Shown piece after piece: positions 20,916-32,650 of a DNA stretch of 64,000 bases. Below the pieces are notes generated by a model. That model was given only the letters and a program-made list of their open reading frames with translations, was not told the DNA's origin and did no database searches. Origin of the DNA: Stramonita haemastoma (lineage: Eukaryota; Mollusca; Gastropoda; Neogastropoda; Muricidae); NCBI GenBank assembly GCA_030674155.1, contig CM060335.1, forward strand, positions 39,601,902 through 39,665,901. Direction: 5' to 3'. The position numbers and the translations under genes were made by a program. Numbering within the stretch: position 1 is the first letter of the stretch; each line of letters starts with the position of its first letter.

Positions 20916-20999
20916 GACTGATTTTTTTTAATCTATCAAAAAAGGAAACAGATTAAGTTTTAAAAAATTGTGCAAATGTGCACCCTAAGCCCTTCTCCC

Positions 21000-21110
21000 A
21001 AGTAACCCTTTACCTCAAACTGAACACACAATCGGTGGATGGGATAACCAGCTGACTTGGGTTCGAATCTCATTCAAGAGGCTTTTTCCTCTGTAGTTAA
21101 CATTAATGAA
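21000..21110 (+). mobile_element. SINE family 3, tRNA-like head
   Basis: Head with box B-like GGGTTCGAATCTC followed by GGCTTTTTCCTCTGTAG, then cut off. It is better preserved than the copy at 4,385. Confidence 0.6.
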
Positions 21111-22199
21111 CATTACTGAAAATTATGTAGTACTCATTACTGTAAACTTAATTCTCATGCATGCATGCATGCATGCATGCACACACACACACATCTATAT
21201 AGTTCTGGTCTCTTTCTGTGAACCTTGCGTTGCAATCAAATCTGCAACGTTGGTATATTAGGTTTACTTATAGTACAAACTATATCAGATCCTGTTTTTA
21301 TTCAGGATCATCTATGAACCAGAAGGTTCTTCCCCAAATATATCTTTGCTGATCTGATAAGCTTGGGAAACTGGAGAAAAAACAGCATACACACACTAAT
21401 CCATGTGCTGTGCTGGCCTTGGTGGCTGATCAACCAACATTACCTGGGCATACCAATGATAAAACAGATATAAAAATAAACCATGTAAACAACAAAAAAA
21501 CCAAACAATTCTAAAAAGTCATTTCATGTGCATGTGTGTGGACCCACATATATTTCTTACATAATAAAAATTTTGCAACTCATCTTGTACATCATTTTCC
21601 CCATTTCATCCTCCATAAACCCTCACATTTCATCAAATTTGTTTCAGTTGCAAGCTTTGTTACAGCTACTGACAGATAAAATCTATTAAGAGCAGATGAT
21701 TAAGTCCACACATTTACCAGCAAAACAATTATCAAATTTACTCCAATCAAATACCATTTTGAGACCAGCCTATATTTTCAAAGGGCATTTGACCTATGAT
21801 CTTGACAAAAAAATCAAGATAAGAAAGATACACATAGGCAAACATTCCAATTTTTCTTCCTCTGAGGTATCCAACTTTGTTTCGGGAGGCCACGGGGAGA
21901 GGGGAGGGGGGGAGTGGGGGGATGTTTCAGTCTTTGTTTGTTTGTTTTTGGAAGGGGGGTTGTTTTTCTTTTTGAGAGACCTCCCATATTTTTTTCCATG
22001 TATTTTTTTTGCTGTTTTGGGGCGAGGAAAAAAAAAAAGGGGGGGGGGGGGTATTTTTTGTTCTTTTCTTCTTGTGGCCAAAATGAAGAAGGTGCAAAGG
22101 TAAAGTACTGATATTGAAGTTCTTTGTGATGATAAAGGCCAGAAATCATGGCACTGAGGTATATTACAGTGATGTTAAAAGTGCTGTGGGGATATTTTG
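21111..22199. other. Spacer with a G-rich/A-rich tract, no gene seen
   Basis: Mostly unique sequence with a GCAT tetranucleotide run at about 21,160-21,180. At 21,890-22,060 there is a G-rich and A-rich tract with a run of about 12 G. A related C/A-rich tract lies at 59,430-59,625 in opposite orientation, matching the inverted-arm layout. Confidence 0.5.
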
Positions 22200-22920
22200 G
22201 TGATGATGAAGTCTCAGTCATTAAGTCTTTGAGTTAATAAACTCTTTAATAATGATGAAGTCTTGATGATGAAGTCTGGGTGATGATGAAGTCTGGGTGA
22301 TGATGAAGTCTGGGTGATGATGATGAAGTCTGGGTGATGATGGAGTCTTGGTGATGATGAAGTCTTGGTGATGATGGTGATGATGAAGTCTTGGTGATGA
22401 TGAAGTCTGGGTGATGATGAAGTCTGGGTGATGATGAAGTCTTGGTGATGATGGTGATGATGAAGTCTTGGTGATGATGAAGTCTGGGTGATGATGGTGA
22501 TGATGAAGTCTTGGTGGTGATGAAGTCTTGGTGATGATGAAGTCCTGGTGATGATGAAGTCCTGGTGATGATGAAGTCCTGGTGTTGATGAAGTCTTGGT
22601 GATGATGAAGTCTTGGTGATGATGAAGTCTTGGTGATGATGAAGTCTTGGTGATGATGGCGATGATGAAGTCTTGGTGATGATAGTGATGATGAAGTCTT
22701 GGTGATGATGGTGATGATGAAGTCTTGGTGGTGGTGGTGATGATGAAGTCTTGGTGATGATGAAGTCTTGGTGATGATAACGTCTTGTTGATGATGAAAT
22801 CTTGGTGACGAAGTCTTGGTGATGATGAAGTCTTGGCAACATTTCAGGTGTTGAAGTCTCAGTGAAAATGAAGTCCTGGCAATGGTGAAGTTTTGAAGTC
22901 CTAGTGTCAAGTCCTGAGGA
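22200..22920 (-). repeat. K minisatellite (copy K1)
   Basis: About 40 irregular units, sense CACCAAGACTTCATCATC (about 18 bp), with extra ATCACC triplets. Open in all sense frames (frames of 239 and 228 residues). The sense start follows TTTTGTCCTCAGGACTT, matching TTATCATCCTCAGGACTT in the inverted counterpart at 59,048. Confidence 0.85.
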
Positions 22921-23165
22921 CAAAAAGAGCATAAATACATTATTATGTAAAAATATTTTTAAAAACCAAAAATGTATTATCTTGTAACTATCATCACATG
23001 GAAAAAAAAGGATTCATCTCATAAAAAAATAATCTGTTTTGTTTGCTTTTTTTATTTTGTTGGCTTTTTTTTTTCTTTTAGGGGGAGGGGGGAGGGAGGG
23101 GAGATCAGATTGTGAGTTTTTCCATCATGCAACTATGAAATCACATCTGTAGCTTCCTCTCATCT

Positions 23166-23525
23166 AGAGGATGGAATAGCCTACTGGTCAGAACATTGCG
23201 CTCACAATTTGACAACTCAGGTTCGATTCCCGTTTAAGGGGATTTTCCCCCTGGAGTTAACATCAGTGCTGACTCCACTCTCCCCAAAAGTCCTTCAGAT
23301 GAGACTTTAAACTGAGACCCTGTGTGCGAACACACAGAGAACATCTTGCACACGTTAAATCCTGTTCCGCTTTTAGTAAAAATAGGCCATGGTGTGTGGA
23401 TGGGAACAGATGACAAGATTTACAAAACTACATACACACGGGGGACTGGATGTAAAAAAGCACACGAGTGCTTATTCCATTACTTCAATATAAAAGAATA
23501 AATAAATAGATAATAGATAGATAAA
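23166..23525 (+). mobile_element. SINE family 3, most complete copy
   Basis: The tRNA-like head runs from GGATGGAATAGCCTACTGG (box A) to CAGGTTCGATTCCCG (box B) at 23,218-23,235. A body of about 220 bases follows, then an AATAAATAGATA-type tail. It serves as reference for the fragments at 3,640, 4,385, 20,180, 21,000, 58,455, 60,285, 60,690 and 61,665. Confidence 0.8.
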
Positions 23526-23653
23526 TCAATAAATTCCATGCAATTCTCTCCCTTTTCTCTCTTCCCCTCACCTTCCTGTTCCTCCTTTACCTCCTCAGTG
23601 CACCTGTCCCCAATCACTCAGTTCACTGCTGAAATTACCTGCCCTTTCTTTCC

Positions 23654-23673
23654 CCTGCCCCCCCCCCCCCCCC
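23654..23673. repeat. Poly(C) tract
   Basis: Homopolymer C run between the SINE 3 copy and the H3-linked RT fragment. Confidence 0.9.
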
Positions 23674-23689
23674 AAAACTGATGTTCAAG

Positions 23690-23770
23690 AATGGTGAAAT
23701 TTTCCATAGTATAAAGAATGAAGACGATATCATGTGACTGAACCATACCTTGCAAGTAAACAGCAAGTTG
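23690..23770 (-). pseudogene. RT motif B remnant after H3
   Basis: Minus strand reads CTTGCAAGGTATGGTTCAG, then VFILYTM-like codons: a decayed LQGMVLSP..LFILY block. It shows that an H-type array can also carry the RT fragment that other H copies lack. Confidence 0.5.
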
Positions 23771-24595
23771 ACTTTTGAAGTTCCAGCATCAACAAAGACC
23801 AAAGACATGGAGGTCAAGAAGTTCTGGTGATGATGAAGACTGAAGTTCTGGTGATGATGAAGACTGAAGTCCTGGTGATGATGAAGTCCTGGTGATGATG
23901 AAGACTGAAGTCCTGGTGATGATGAAGACTGAAGTCCTGGTGATGATGAAGACTGAAGTCCTGGTGATGATGAAGACTGAAGTCCTGGTGATGATGAAGA
24001 CTGAAGTCCTGGTGATGATGAAGACTGAAGTGCTGGTGATGATGAGGACTGAAGTCCTGGGGATGATGAAGACTGAAGTCCTGGTGATAATGAAGACTGA
24101 AGTCCTGGTGATGATGAAGACTGAAGTCCTGGTGATGGCTAAAGTCCTGGTGATGATGAAGACTGAAGTCCTGGTGATGATGAAGACTGAAGTCCTGGTG
24201 ATGATGAAGTCCTGGTGATGATGAAGACTGAAGTCCTGGTGATGATGAAGACTGAAGTGCTGGTGATGATGAAGACTGAAGTCCTGGTGATGATGAAGAC
24301 TGAAGTGCTGGTGATGATGAGGACTGAAGTCCTGGGGATGATGAAGACTGAAGTGCTGGTGATGATTAAGTCCTGGTGATGACGAAGACTGAAGTGCTGG
24401 TGATGATGAAGACTGAAGTGCTGGTGATGATGAAGTTCTGGTGATGATGAAGACTGAAGTCCTGGTGATGATAAAGACTGAAGTCCAGGTGATGATGAAG
24501 ACTGAAGTGCTGGTGATAATGAAGACTGAAGTCCTGGTGATGATGAAGACTGAAGTGCTGATGATGATGAAAGTTCTTGCAATGATGAGATTCTG
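23771..24595 (-). repeat. H 24-bp minisatellite, largest left-arm copy (H3)
   Basis: About 32 units of 24 bp (sense CAGTCTTCATCATCACCAGG), with a point variant giving AGCACTTCAG on sense in the distal half. Homogeneous blocks suggest local conversion. The sense start follows TTTGACAG. Confidence 0.9.
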
Positions 24596-25035
24596 TCAAA
24601 TAAGCAAATAAGAATATATTATTATTTCAAAAGAGACAATTGGAGCAGCTGATGAGCTAGGCACATAAATAGAAATGCATAAAATGACATCAAGGAAAAA
24701 GACATCTGTGTAGGAGATGGACATACTTTAAAAATAAAAAGTTTTAAAATATCAAGAACAAAATCATCCCAGAAAACAGTAGAAAACTTCACTAATGAAT
24801 CATGACCTTCACTCTATCCACTATGTGGTTAAACATTTTTTACAATTTTAATCTCTACATTTTAACACCACCCCACCCCCAAAAACCCCAACTTTAGAAT
24901 ATACATACTGTAAATTTCCCAGAGCAGTATCATCACAGAACTTTAGCACACAGTGCTAGTAGATCCAATACAGACTTAACGTTTGCATACAAAATGAATA
25001 CTATGGGGGACAGAACCATGCCTTGAAGGGAACAA
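24596..25035 (-). pseudogene. G-to-H spacer and RT fragment after G3
   Basis: Minus strand from 25,035 reads CTTCAAGGCATGGTTCTG (donor-like GT changed to GC) and then DDTA-like sequence near 24,930. The rest is conserved spacer. Confidence 0.5.
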
Positions 25036-25360
25036 GTAAAGTTGACTTCTGAAGTCCTGGTGTTGATGAAGTGCTGGTGTTGATGAAGTCCTGGTGTTGA
25101 TGAAGTTCTGGTGTTGATGAAGTGTTGATGAAGTCCTGGTGTTGATGAGGTGTTGATGAAGTCCTGGTGTTGATGAAGTCCTGGTGTTAATGAAGTCCTG
25201 GTGTTGATGAGGTGTTGATGAAGTCCTGGTGTTGATGAAGTCCTGGTGTTGATGAAGTCCTGGTGATGATAAAGTCTGGAGGAGGATGTAGTTCAGGCAA
25301 TGATGATGACTGAAGTTTGAGAGATAATAAAAGTTCTTGTGATGATGAGACTCTGCACAA
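25036..25360 (-). repeat. G 17-bp minisatellite (copy G3)
   Basis: About 14 units, several truncated; sense start after TGTGCAG before AGTCTCATC. Confidence 0.85.
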
Positions 25361-25464
25361 AAAAAACAAATAAGAATACACCATTATCTCAAAAAAGAAA
25401 ACAAGAACAGCTTCTAAGCGAGGCAATAAAAAAATGAATGAAATGGCATCAACAAGGAATAGAA

Positions 25465-25800
25465 ATAGATTGTCACAGAACATTATACAGTATTAACACT
25501 AATATATCCTGACTTCATGCAGTCTACATTCTCCTTACATAGAAATAAATCATCACAGAACACTGTACAGTATTAAAATTAATATATCCGGACTTCATGC
25601 AGTCTACTATCTCCCTACATAGAAATAAATCATCACATAACATTGTACAGTATTAACATTAATATATCTACTTTCTCCTTACATAGAAATAAATCATCAC
25701 AGAACATTGCACAGTATTAACATTAATATATCCTACTTTCTCCCTACATAGAAATAAATCATCACAGAACATTGTACAGTATTAACAATAATATATCCTG
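25465..25800 (-). repeat. Tandem repeat of about 65-85 bp, about 4-5 units, in the J-G spacer
   Basis: Each unit contains AGAAATAAATCATCACAGAA and a shortened CTACTTTCTCCCTACAT. Single-copy in most units, twice at 5,090 and about four times at 56,685. Confidence 0.85.
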
Positions 25801-26035
25801 ACTTCATGCAGTCTTCTTTCTCCCTACATATTTTTACAATTTTACTCAGTACATTTTTATCTATATGGAACACTATTCTTTACAATTCTATATATAGAAA
25901 GTTCAACTTCTTCAGAATATACACACCATCAATTTTATTAACCTCCAAGAGCAGTGTCATCAAGGTACTTCAGTGTGGTATCAGATCCAGTACTGTTTAA
26001 ACTGCATTAAAAATAAAGATAGTAGAACCACACCT
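25801..26035 (-). pseudogene. RT fragment after the F/J fusion
   Basis: Minus strand after CTGCAAG reads GTGTGGTTCTAC, then GATGACACTGCTCTTGGAGG. This is the J-type RT tail. Confidence 0.5.
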
Positions 26036-26440
26036 TGCAGGGAGCAATTCAAGTCCACTTTTCCAGACCTGCTGATGTTGAAGAAGTCCTCATGGCAATG
26101 AAGAAGTCCTCATGGCAATGAAGAAGTCCTTGCAGAGATGAAGAAGTCCTTGCAGAGATGAAGAAGTCCTTGCAGAGATGAAGAAGTCCTCATGGCAATG
26201 AAGAAGTCCTTGCAGAGATGAAGAAGTCCTTGTGGCAATGAGGAAGTCCTTGCAGAGATGAAACACTCTTGCAGTGAGAAAGAAGTCCTTGTAGAGATGA
26301 AAAACTCTTGCAGCAACATAGAAGTCCTTGCAGAGATGAAAAACTCTTGCAGCAACATAGAAGTCCTTGCAGCAATTAACAAGGCTGCAGTGATGAACGA
26401 GTCCTTGTGATGATGAAGAAATCCTTGCAGAAAATAAGTC
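26036..26440 (-). repeat. F/J chimeric array (left arm)
   Basis: F units (AAGGACTTCTTCATCTCTGC type) run straight into the last 45-50 bases of J (TTCAACATCAGCAGGTCTGG...), skipping the F-linked RT, spacer and J start. The same fusion occurs at 36,876-37,256, so it predates separation of the arms. Confidence 0.85.
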
Positions 26441-26654
26441 CTCACAACAATAAAGACCTAAATTTCTCAGCAGACATAAAATCTGTCAGTAATAGATCAA
26501 TACACAGATTCTTGGCCAGAAACAAACTACACAGTCATCACAAGACCCTGAATTTTTTTTTCAGTGGACAAGTTAGCATACTTATGATCTAAAATATGAA
26601 TTTGAAACTCAATACAAAATGTACAATGGCAACTGAAACGCAATGAACTAGGCA
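26441..26654 (-). other. E-to-F spacer with motif A-like segment (copy 4)
   Basis: Conserved spacer. The C-like stretch is present but its frame is broken. No other feature. Confidence 0.4.
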
Positions 26655-26830
26655 TTTTTTTGTGGGGCCTCAAACCTCCTATTTTTTCCACACATTTTCT
26701 TTTTCTCTTCTTTTCATATTTTTTTCTCTTCTTTTCTTATTTTTTTCTCTTCTTTTTATGTGCAGGGCCTCCAACCTCCTTTCCTTTCCCCCCCCCCCTT
26801 TTTTTTGAGGGTCCTCCAATCTCCTCTTTT
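26655..26830 (-). repeat. E minisatellite, short (copy E4)
   Basis: Two core remnants flank a TTTTTCTCTTCTTTTCAT repeat on plus. It closely matches the right-arm copy at 41,326. Confidence 0.75.
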
Positions 26831-27845
26831 CCTACTTTCCTTTCTAGTTTCAGTTTCTCACATCCAAATTTCTGTCACCTACATACACACTCATTCAAAA
26901 AGGAATAAGAAAAAAACTATCAAACAAAGTGATGTACCAAGTTACACGATTTAAAATAAAAATACAAAAAATAATCCCTGATACAAACTGAAGTAGCATC
27001 ATTACGACAGGAGCATTTTGTTTTGAAGAAGCAACTGTGGCGTTTCTTTGAAACCAGAACCATGAGTCTTGCTTCAAATATGTCATGGCAACATACCCCT
27101 GAGAATCTGTTATAACCCTTGTGCACAGATTTGCTTCCTCCCTCTCACACACACATCAATACAAATTAAAAACCATACAGTACCCACTGGTCAGCTAACT
27201 GCCAATTTCACACACCAAACCATACCCCAAAATTCATGCTGCTTTCACATCTGTGTTGTAGTCCAATCTGCCATGGCATTACCAGTCCTAAGGCCACAGC
27301 AAGGATTTGCCCACAACACAATTCATTCTGTTCATGCCCATATCAACCCTTACTTCATGACCACCATCATTTTTCAACAAATCACTATAAACATCATTTC
27401 TCAACTACAATATTAAAGACAAAAATTCAGTCTGATCAAAATGCCTAATAAAGCACTTGCTACTAAGGTAACTGCTTTTCCACTGAAAACATCATAAACA
27501 CAAGTGACAGTAATTTTAAAATTACATTACAAAATCATCCAAATACTAAAACTTTGGCGATGCATCACAAATTACAAATATCCAGTCCAGGCTATCAAAA
27601 ACAGGGGTTGTTTTAAGCTACAATTTTTTTTTTAACAAGTTGATGGTATAAAAAAAAAAAGCATCAACCCCCTTCCTCAGTAAAAATGGAACACAATAAA
27701 ACTAAAACAAAAAAAGAAACACATTCCATGTACACGCAGACAAACATCTGCTACTCACAACACAATTTCCACTTTACAATATTCATATTCACATCATTTT
27801 CTGCAATTCATCACATATGTGCACATTTTATCCATATACTCCACT
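26831..27845 (-). other. D spacer, long form (copy D4)
   Basis: Contains, beyond the standard D, a segment resembling module A (ACACACATCAATACAAATTA, ATTCATGCTGCTTTCAC), confirming A/D paralogy. GAATGAATTGTGTTGTG (minus) near 27,320 is the single-copy form of the array at 53,660. SINE target empty. No gene seen. Confidence 0.6.
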
Positions 27846-28236
27846 TGTGTATCTTCTAAATTTCCCAGTGGATGTAACATCTATCACGGATACATCAATA
27901 CACACATTATTTACTCCCCTTGCATATATCTAAATCTCCCATTGGATGTAAAATCTATCAGGGATACATCAATACACACATTATTTACTCCACTTGTACA
28001 TCTTCTAAATCTCCTATTGGATGTAACATCTATCAGGGATACATCAATACACACATTATTTACTCCACTTGTATATCTTCTAAATCTCCCAGTGGATGTA
28101 ACATCTATCAGGGATACATCAATACACACATTCACACATTATTTACTCCACTTGCATATCTAAATCTCCTATTGGATGTAACATCTATCAGGGATACATC
28201 AATACACACATTATTTACTCCACTTATATATCTTCT
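27846..28236 (-). repeat. C satellite, about 5 monomers (copy C4, left part)
   Basis: 75-bp monomers with small deletions (27,925; 28,150). Interrupted by the RTE-like insertion. TATATCTTCT at 28,227-28,236 is the left copy of the target duplication. Confidence 0.9.
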
Positions 28237-28793
28237 TTGCTCGCATTGCAACAGCAACATCTGCTCTAGTCAGACTCCAGAGGATCATCAGAAGCAACAA
28301 CATCAGCTTCTGCACCAAATACCACCTCTACAAATCCCTCGTGATATCTATCCTCCTATATGGCTGTGAATCATGGACTCTGACAGCAGAGTTAGAGAGA
28401 AGAATCCAAGCATTCGAGAACAAGTGCCACAGAAGACTCCTCAAAATATCATACAAAGAACACAAGACCAATAACTATGTGAAAGAAGAAATCAAAAAGC
28501 GTGTGGGCCCCCAAGTGCCTTTGCTCTCCACCATAAAGAGGAGAAAGCTGATGTGGTTTGGTCACACCACAAGACACAACACCCTAGCAAAAACCATCTT
28601 GCAAGGAACAGTCGAGGGCAAGAGAAGAAGAGGCAGCCAAAAGAAATCATGGGTTGACAACATCAAAGACTGGACTGCCCAACCCCTGCAACGCCTCCTA
28701 CCAGCCACACAGGATCGTGAAGCATGGAAAAAGATCTCCGTTGCGTCTTCTCTCATGTCCCCCCTACGTCCTTTGGGACACGGGACTGAGTGA
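28237..28793 (+). pseudogene. C-terminal part of a LINE endonuclease/RT polyprotein (RTE-like)
   Basis: About 184 codons, open from the truncation point to a stop at 28,791-28,793. Landmarks are LYGCESWTL, then RRIQAFENKCHRRLL, KLMWFGHTTRHNTLAKTI, and GTVEGKRRRGSQKKSW, the standard C-terminal signature of RTE/BovB-like proteins. The RT catalytic motifs and endonuclease are missing, so it cannot function alone. The uninterrupted frame implies a young insertion. Confidence 0.88.
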
Positions 28794-28806
28794 GTGAGTG
28801 AGTGAG
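28237..28806 (+). mobile_element. RTE-like LINE, 3' end only, with 10-bp target duplication
   Basis: Inserted inside a C monomer. TATATCTTCT is present on both sides (28,227-28,236 and 28,807-28,816) but once in an intact monomer. It carries the C-terminal RT-associated coding region and ends in a (GAGT)n tail at 28,788-28,806, typical of RTE-type 3' ends. Severely 5'-truncated, as LINE copies often are. Confidence 0.85.
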
Positions 28807-29095
28807 TATATCTTCTAAATCTCCCAATGGATGTAACATCTATCAGGGATACATCAATACACGCTTTATTTACTCCACGTGTATATCTTCTAAATCTCCC
28901 AGTGGATGTAACATCTATCAGGGATACATCAATACACACATTATTTACTCCACTTGTATATCTTTTAAATCTCCCATTGGATGTAACATCTATCAGGGAT
29001 ACATCAATACACACATTATTTACTCCACTTGTATATCTTCTAAATCTCCCACTGGATGTAACATCTATCAGGGATACATCAATACACACATTATC
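28807..29095 (-). repeat. C satellite, about 4 monomers (copy C4, right part)
   Basis: Resumes the monomer interrupted at 28,236, confirming the insertion. Followed by the conserved link to B. Confidence 0.9.
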
Positions 29096-29234
29096 AGCCA
29101 GTAACACAGGGAATACTGCTATATCAAGACCATGTTGTTGTTTTTTCAATGGACATTTGAACAGATTTTATGATTTAAGTCGTTATCTAAGACTTTTAAA
29201 TAAAACATAATAATGGTGACTTACACACACACAC

Positions 29235-29860
29235 AAATGTACTTTTTTTTCTTTTCTTTTTTTTTGGGGGCCCCCAACCACCTTTTCTTTTCCCCACATT
29301 ATTTTATTCTTTTTTTCTGGGGCCTCCAACCACCTTTCCTTTTCCCCATATTATTTTTTTATTCTTTTTTTTTTCTTTTCTTTTTTTCTGGGGCCCCCAA
29401 CCACCTTTTCTTTTCCCCATATTTTTTTTCTTTTCTTTTTTTCTGGGGCCTCCAACCACCTTTTCTTTTCCCCAAATTATTTTTTCATTCTTTTTTTCTG
29501 GGGCCTCCAACCACCTTTTCTTTTCCCCACATTTTTTTCTAGGGCCTCCAACCACCTTTTCTTTTCCCCAAATTATTTTTTCATTCTTTTTTTCTGGGGC
29601 CTCCAAACCACCTTTTCTTTTCCCCAAATTATTTTTTCATTCTTTTTTTTCTGGGGCCTCCAACCACCTTTTCTTTTCCCCAAATTATTTTTTCATTCTT
29701 TTTTTTCTGGGGCCTCCAACCGCCTTTTCTTTTCCCCAAATTATTTTTTTATTCTTTTTTTTTCTGGGGCCCCCATCCACCTTTTCTTTTCCCCACATTA
29801 TTTTTTTCTTTTTTTCTGGGGCTTCCAACCGCCTTTTCTTTTCCCCCTTATTGGTAGGTC
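29235..29860 (-). repeat. B minisatellite, about 12 units (copy B4)
   Basis: Standard cores. A run of four units with identical CCCCAAATTATTTTTTCATT spacers (29,470-29,700) shows a recently amplified two-unit block. Confidence 0.9.
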
Positions 29861-30205
29861 CTCCATTCTCTTCTTTTTTCCCACTTTTTTCTTCTATTTT
29901 CATTTTCTGACATCCAATATTCATGTCACCTAAATAAACACTCATTCAAAAACACTCTATTAAAAAATTTTGTTAATTCGTGATAAAAAATTATTTGAAT
30001 GTAAGTGCTTATAGTATTGATATTCAGCACTATAGAAACTCCATACATTATTATTGTCCTGTACCAAACAACAGGCTTACAAAAAATATACAACAAAATA
30101 TCCACTCAAAGTGATGTTCAATCATTCAGACAGGAGCATTCTGTTTTAAAGAAGCATGTAGATCAGCAACTGTGGAGCTGGTTTTACGACAGAACCATGA
30201 GTGCT
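29861..30205 (-). other. H-to-B spacer (copy 4)
   Basis: Equivalent to 11,326-11,680. No gene seen. Confidence 0.55.
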
Positions 30206-30770
30206 GCATAAAACACTGAAGACTGAAGTCCTGGTGATGATGAAGACTGAAGTCCTGGTGATGATGAAGACTGAAGTCCTAGTGATGATGAAGACTGAAG
30301 TCCTGGTGATGCTGAAGACTGAAGTCCTGGTGATGCTGAAGACTGAAGTGCTGGTGATGCTGAAGACTGAAGTCCTGGTGATGCTGAAGACTGAAGTTCC
30401 GGTGATGATGAAGACTGAAGTCCTGGTGATGATGAAGACTGAAGTCCTGGTGATGATGATGAAGACTGAAGTCCTGGTGATGATGAAGTCTTGTTGATGA
30501 TGAAGACTGAAGTCCTGGTGATGATGAAGTCCTGGTGATGATGATGAAGACTGAAGTCCTGGTGATGATGATGAAGACTGCAGTCCTGATGAAGACTGAA
30601 GTCCTGGTGATGATGAAGACTGAAGTCCTGGTGATGATGAAGACTGAAGTCCTGGTGATGATGAAGTCCTGGTGATGATGAAGACTGCAATTCTGGTGAA
30701 GATTGCAATTCTGGTGATGAAGACTGCAATTCTGGTGTTGCTGAAAGTTCTTGCAGTGATGAGATTCTGT
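30206..30770 (-). repeat. H 24-bp minisatellite (copy H4)
   Basis: About 22 units of 24 bp with 27-bp and 21-bp variants differing by one triplet. All three sense frames are open. Sense start after TGGACAG. Confidence 0.9.
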
Positions 30771-31160
30771 CCACACACACAAATAAACAAGAATGCATCA
30801 TTATCTCAAAAGAGATGATTGGAACAGCTTATGAGCGAGGCAATTAAAAAGAAATGCATAAAATGACATCAAGAAAAAAACAAATCACCACAAAACCCTG
30901 CAGAGAATAACATAAATACATCCCAACTTCATGCAGTCTGACTTTCTTACTACTCATTTTCACGATTTTCCTACATACATTTTCATTACGAGAAATCTCT
31001 TCACCTTGTTTAGAGTATTCAGAGCGACAATTTTAAAAGTCTTCAAGAGCAGAGTCATCAGAGTACTTCATCAACTGGGGGTACCTGATCCAATACAATT
31101 ACAGTTCTCTGTACAAAGAACTAACAGGAAAGGTGTCAGAACCATACCTTGAAGGGCTTT
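30771..31160 (-). pseudogene. I-to-H spacer and RT fragment after I4
   Basis: Minus strand after CCCTTCAAG reads GTATGGTTCTGACACC, then GATGACTCTGCTCTTGAAG near 31,045 (DDSAL). Frames are broken. The remainder is spacer. Confidence 0.55.
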
Positions 31161-31605
31161 TCAAGTCCTGGGGATGAAGACATTGTTGGGATGAGAAAGT
31201 CCTTGCCACAGTGAAGAAGTCTTGTGATGTCATCCTGGCAAAGACAATGTTCTTGCAGTGATGAAGAAGTCTTGTGATGTCATCCTGGCAAAGACAAAGT
31301 TCTTGCAGTGATGAAGTCTTGTGATGTCACCCTCGCAGACAAAGTTCTTGCAGTGATGAAGAAGTCTTGTGATGTTATCCTGGCAAAGACAAAGTTCTTG
31401 CTGCAGTGATGAAGAAGTCTTGTGACATTATCCTGGCAAAGACAAAGTTCTTGCAGTGATGAAGAAGTCTTGTGATGTTATCCTGGCAAAGACAAAGTTC
31501 TTGCTGTGATGAAGTCTTGTGATGTCATCCTGGCAAAGACAAAGTTCTTGCAGTGATGAAGAAGTCTCTGCCATCAAGAAATTCTGGCGAAGATCCTGGC
31601 AATCA
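31161..31605 (-). repeat. I 50-bp minisatellite (copy I4)
   Basis: About nine units, alternating GATGACATC and GATAACATC on sense. Sense start after TTGCCAG, as in I2 and I6. Confidence 0.88.
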
Positions 31606-31990
31606 CACAAACAGTAATATATTATTATATAATAAAAATAAAGACAAATCTGTGCAGGTGATGAACATACTATTAAAAAAAAGACTTTTAAAATATCAAG
31701 AAAAAAAATCATCCAGAAAACAGCACAAAACTTCACTAATGTATCACGACCTTCACTCTATCCACTATCTGATGACGTAAATTTTACAATTTTAATCTGT
31801 ACATTTTTAACAGACCCCCACCCCCCCAAAAAAAACACCACCACAACTACTTAAGAATATACATACTGTAAATTTCCCAGAGCAGTATCATCACACAACC
31901 TTAGCACACAGTGCTAGTAGATCCAATACAGACTTAACGTTTGCATGAAAAATGAATACAATGGGTGACAAAACCATGCCTTGAAGGGAA
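31606..31990 (-). pseudogene. G-to-I spacer and RT fragment after G4
   Basis: Minus strand after CCCTTCAAG reads GCATGGTTTTGTC and LFIFH-like codons; GATGATACTGCTC lies near 31,880. The same frameshift between the two blocks occurs in other G copies. Confidence 0.55.
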
Positions 31991-32650
31991 CAAGTAAAGT
32001 TGACTTCTGAAGTTCTGGTGTTGATGAAGTGTTGATGAAGTCCTGGTGTTGATGAGGTCCTGGTGATGATGAAGTCCTGGTGTTGATGAAGTCCTGGTGT
32101 TGATGAAGTCCTAGTGTTGATGAAGTGAAGTCCTGGTGTTGATGAAGTCCTGGTGTTGATGAAGTTCTGGTGCTGATGTAGTCCTCGTGTTGAAGTCTTG
32201 GTGTTGAAGTAGTTCTGGTGTTGAAGTAGTCCTGGTGTTGAAGTCTTGGTGTTGAAGTAGTCCTGGTGTTGATGAAGTCCTGGTGATGATGAAGTCCTGG
32301 TGATGATGAAGTCCTGATGTGATGATGAAGTCCTGGTGATGATGAAGTCCTGGTGATGATGAAGTCCTGGTGATGATGAAGTCCTGGAGTTGATGAAGTC
32401 CTGGTGTTGATGAAGTCCTGGTGTTGATGAAGTCCTGGTGATGATGAAGTTCTGGTGTTGATGAAGTCCTGGTGTTGATGAAGTCCTGGTGATGATGAAG
32501 TCCTTGTGTTGATGAAGTCTTGGTGTTGATGAAGTCCTGGTGTTGATGAAGTCCTGGTGTTGATGAAGTCTGAAGGAAGATGCAGTTCAGGCAATGATGA
32601 TGACTGAAGTCCAAGAGATAAAGTTCTTGTGATGATGAGATTCTGCACAA
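31991..32650 (-). repeat. G 17-bp minisatellite (copy G4)
   Basis: About 37 units including a sub-block of 15-bp variants (sense CTACTTCAACACCAG) at 32,170-32,270, matched in the right arm at 43,770-43,860. This links G4 with G6 as closest relatives across the gap. Confidence 0.9.

Noticed and set aside
21696..22103. 135-residue frame in the K-A spacer
   Set aside because: Overlaps a long G run and A run; no domain, no counterpart open at 59,400-59,650.
22200..22920. CRISPR-like array
   Set aside because: Units are contiguous and degenerate with no unique spacers, and the genome is animal.
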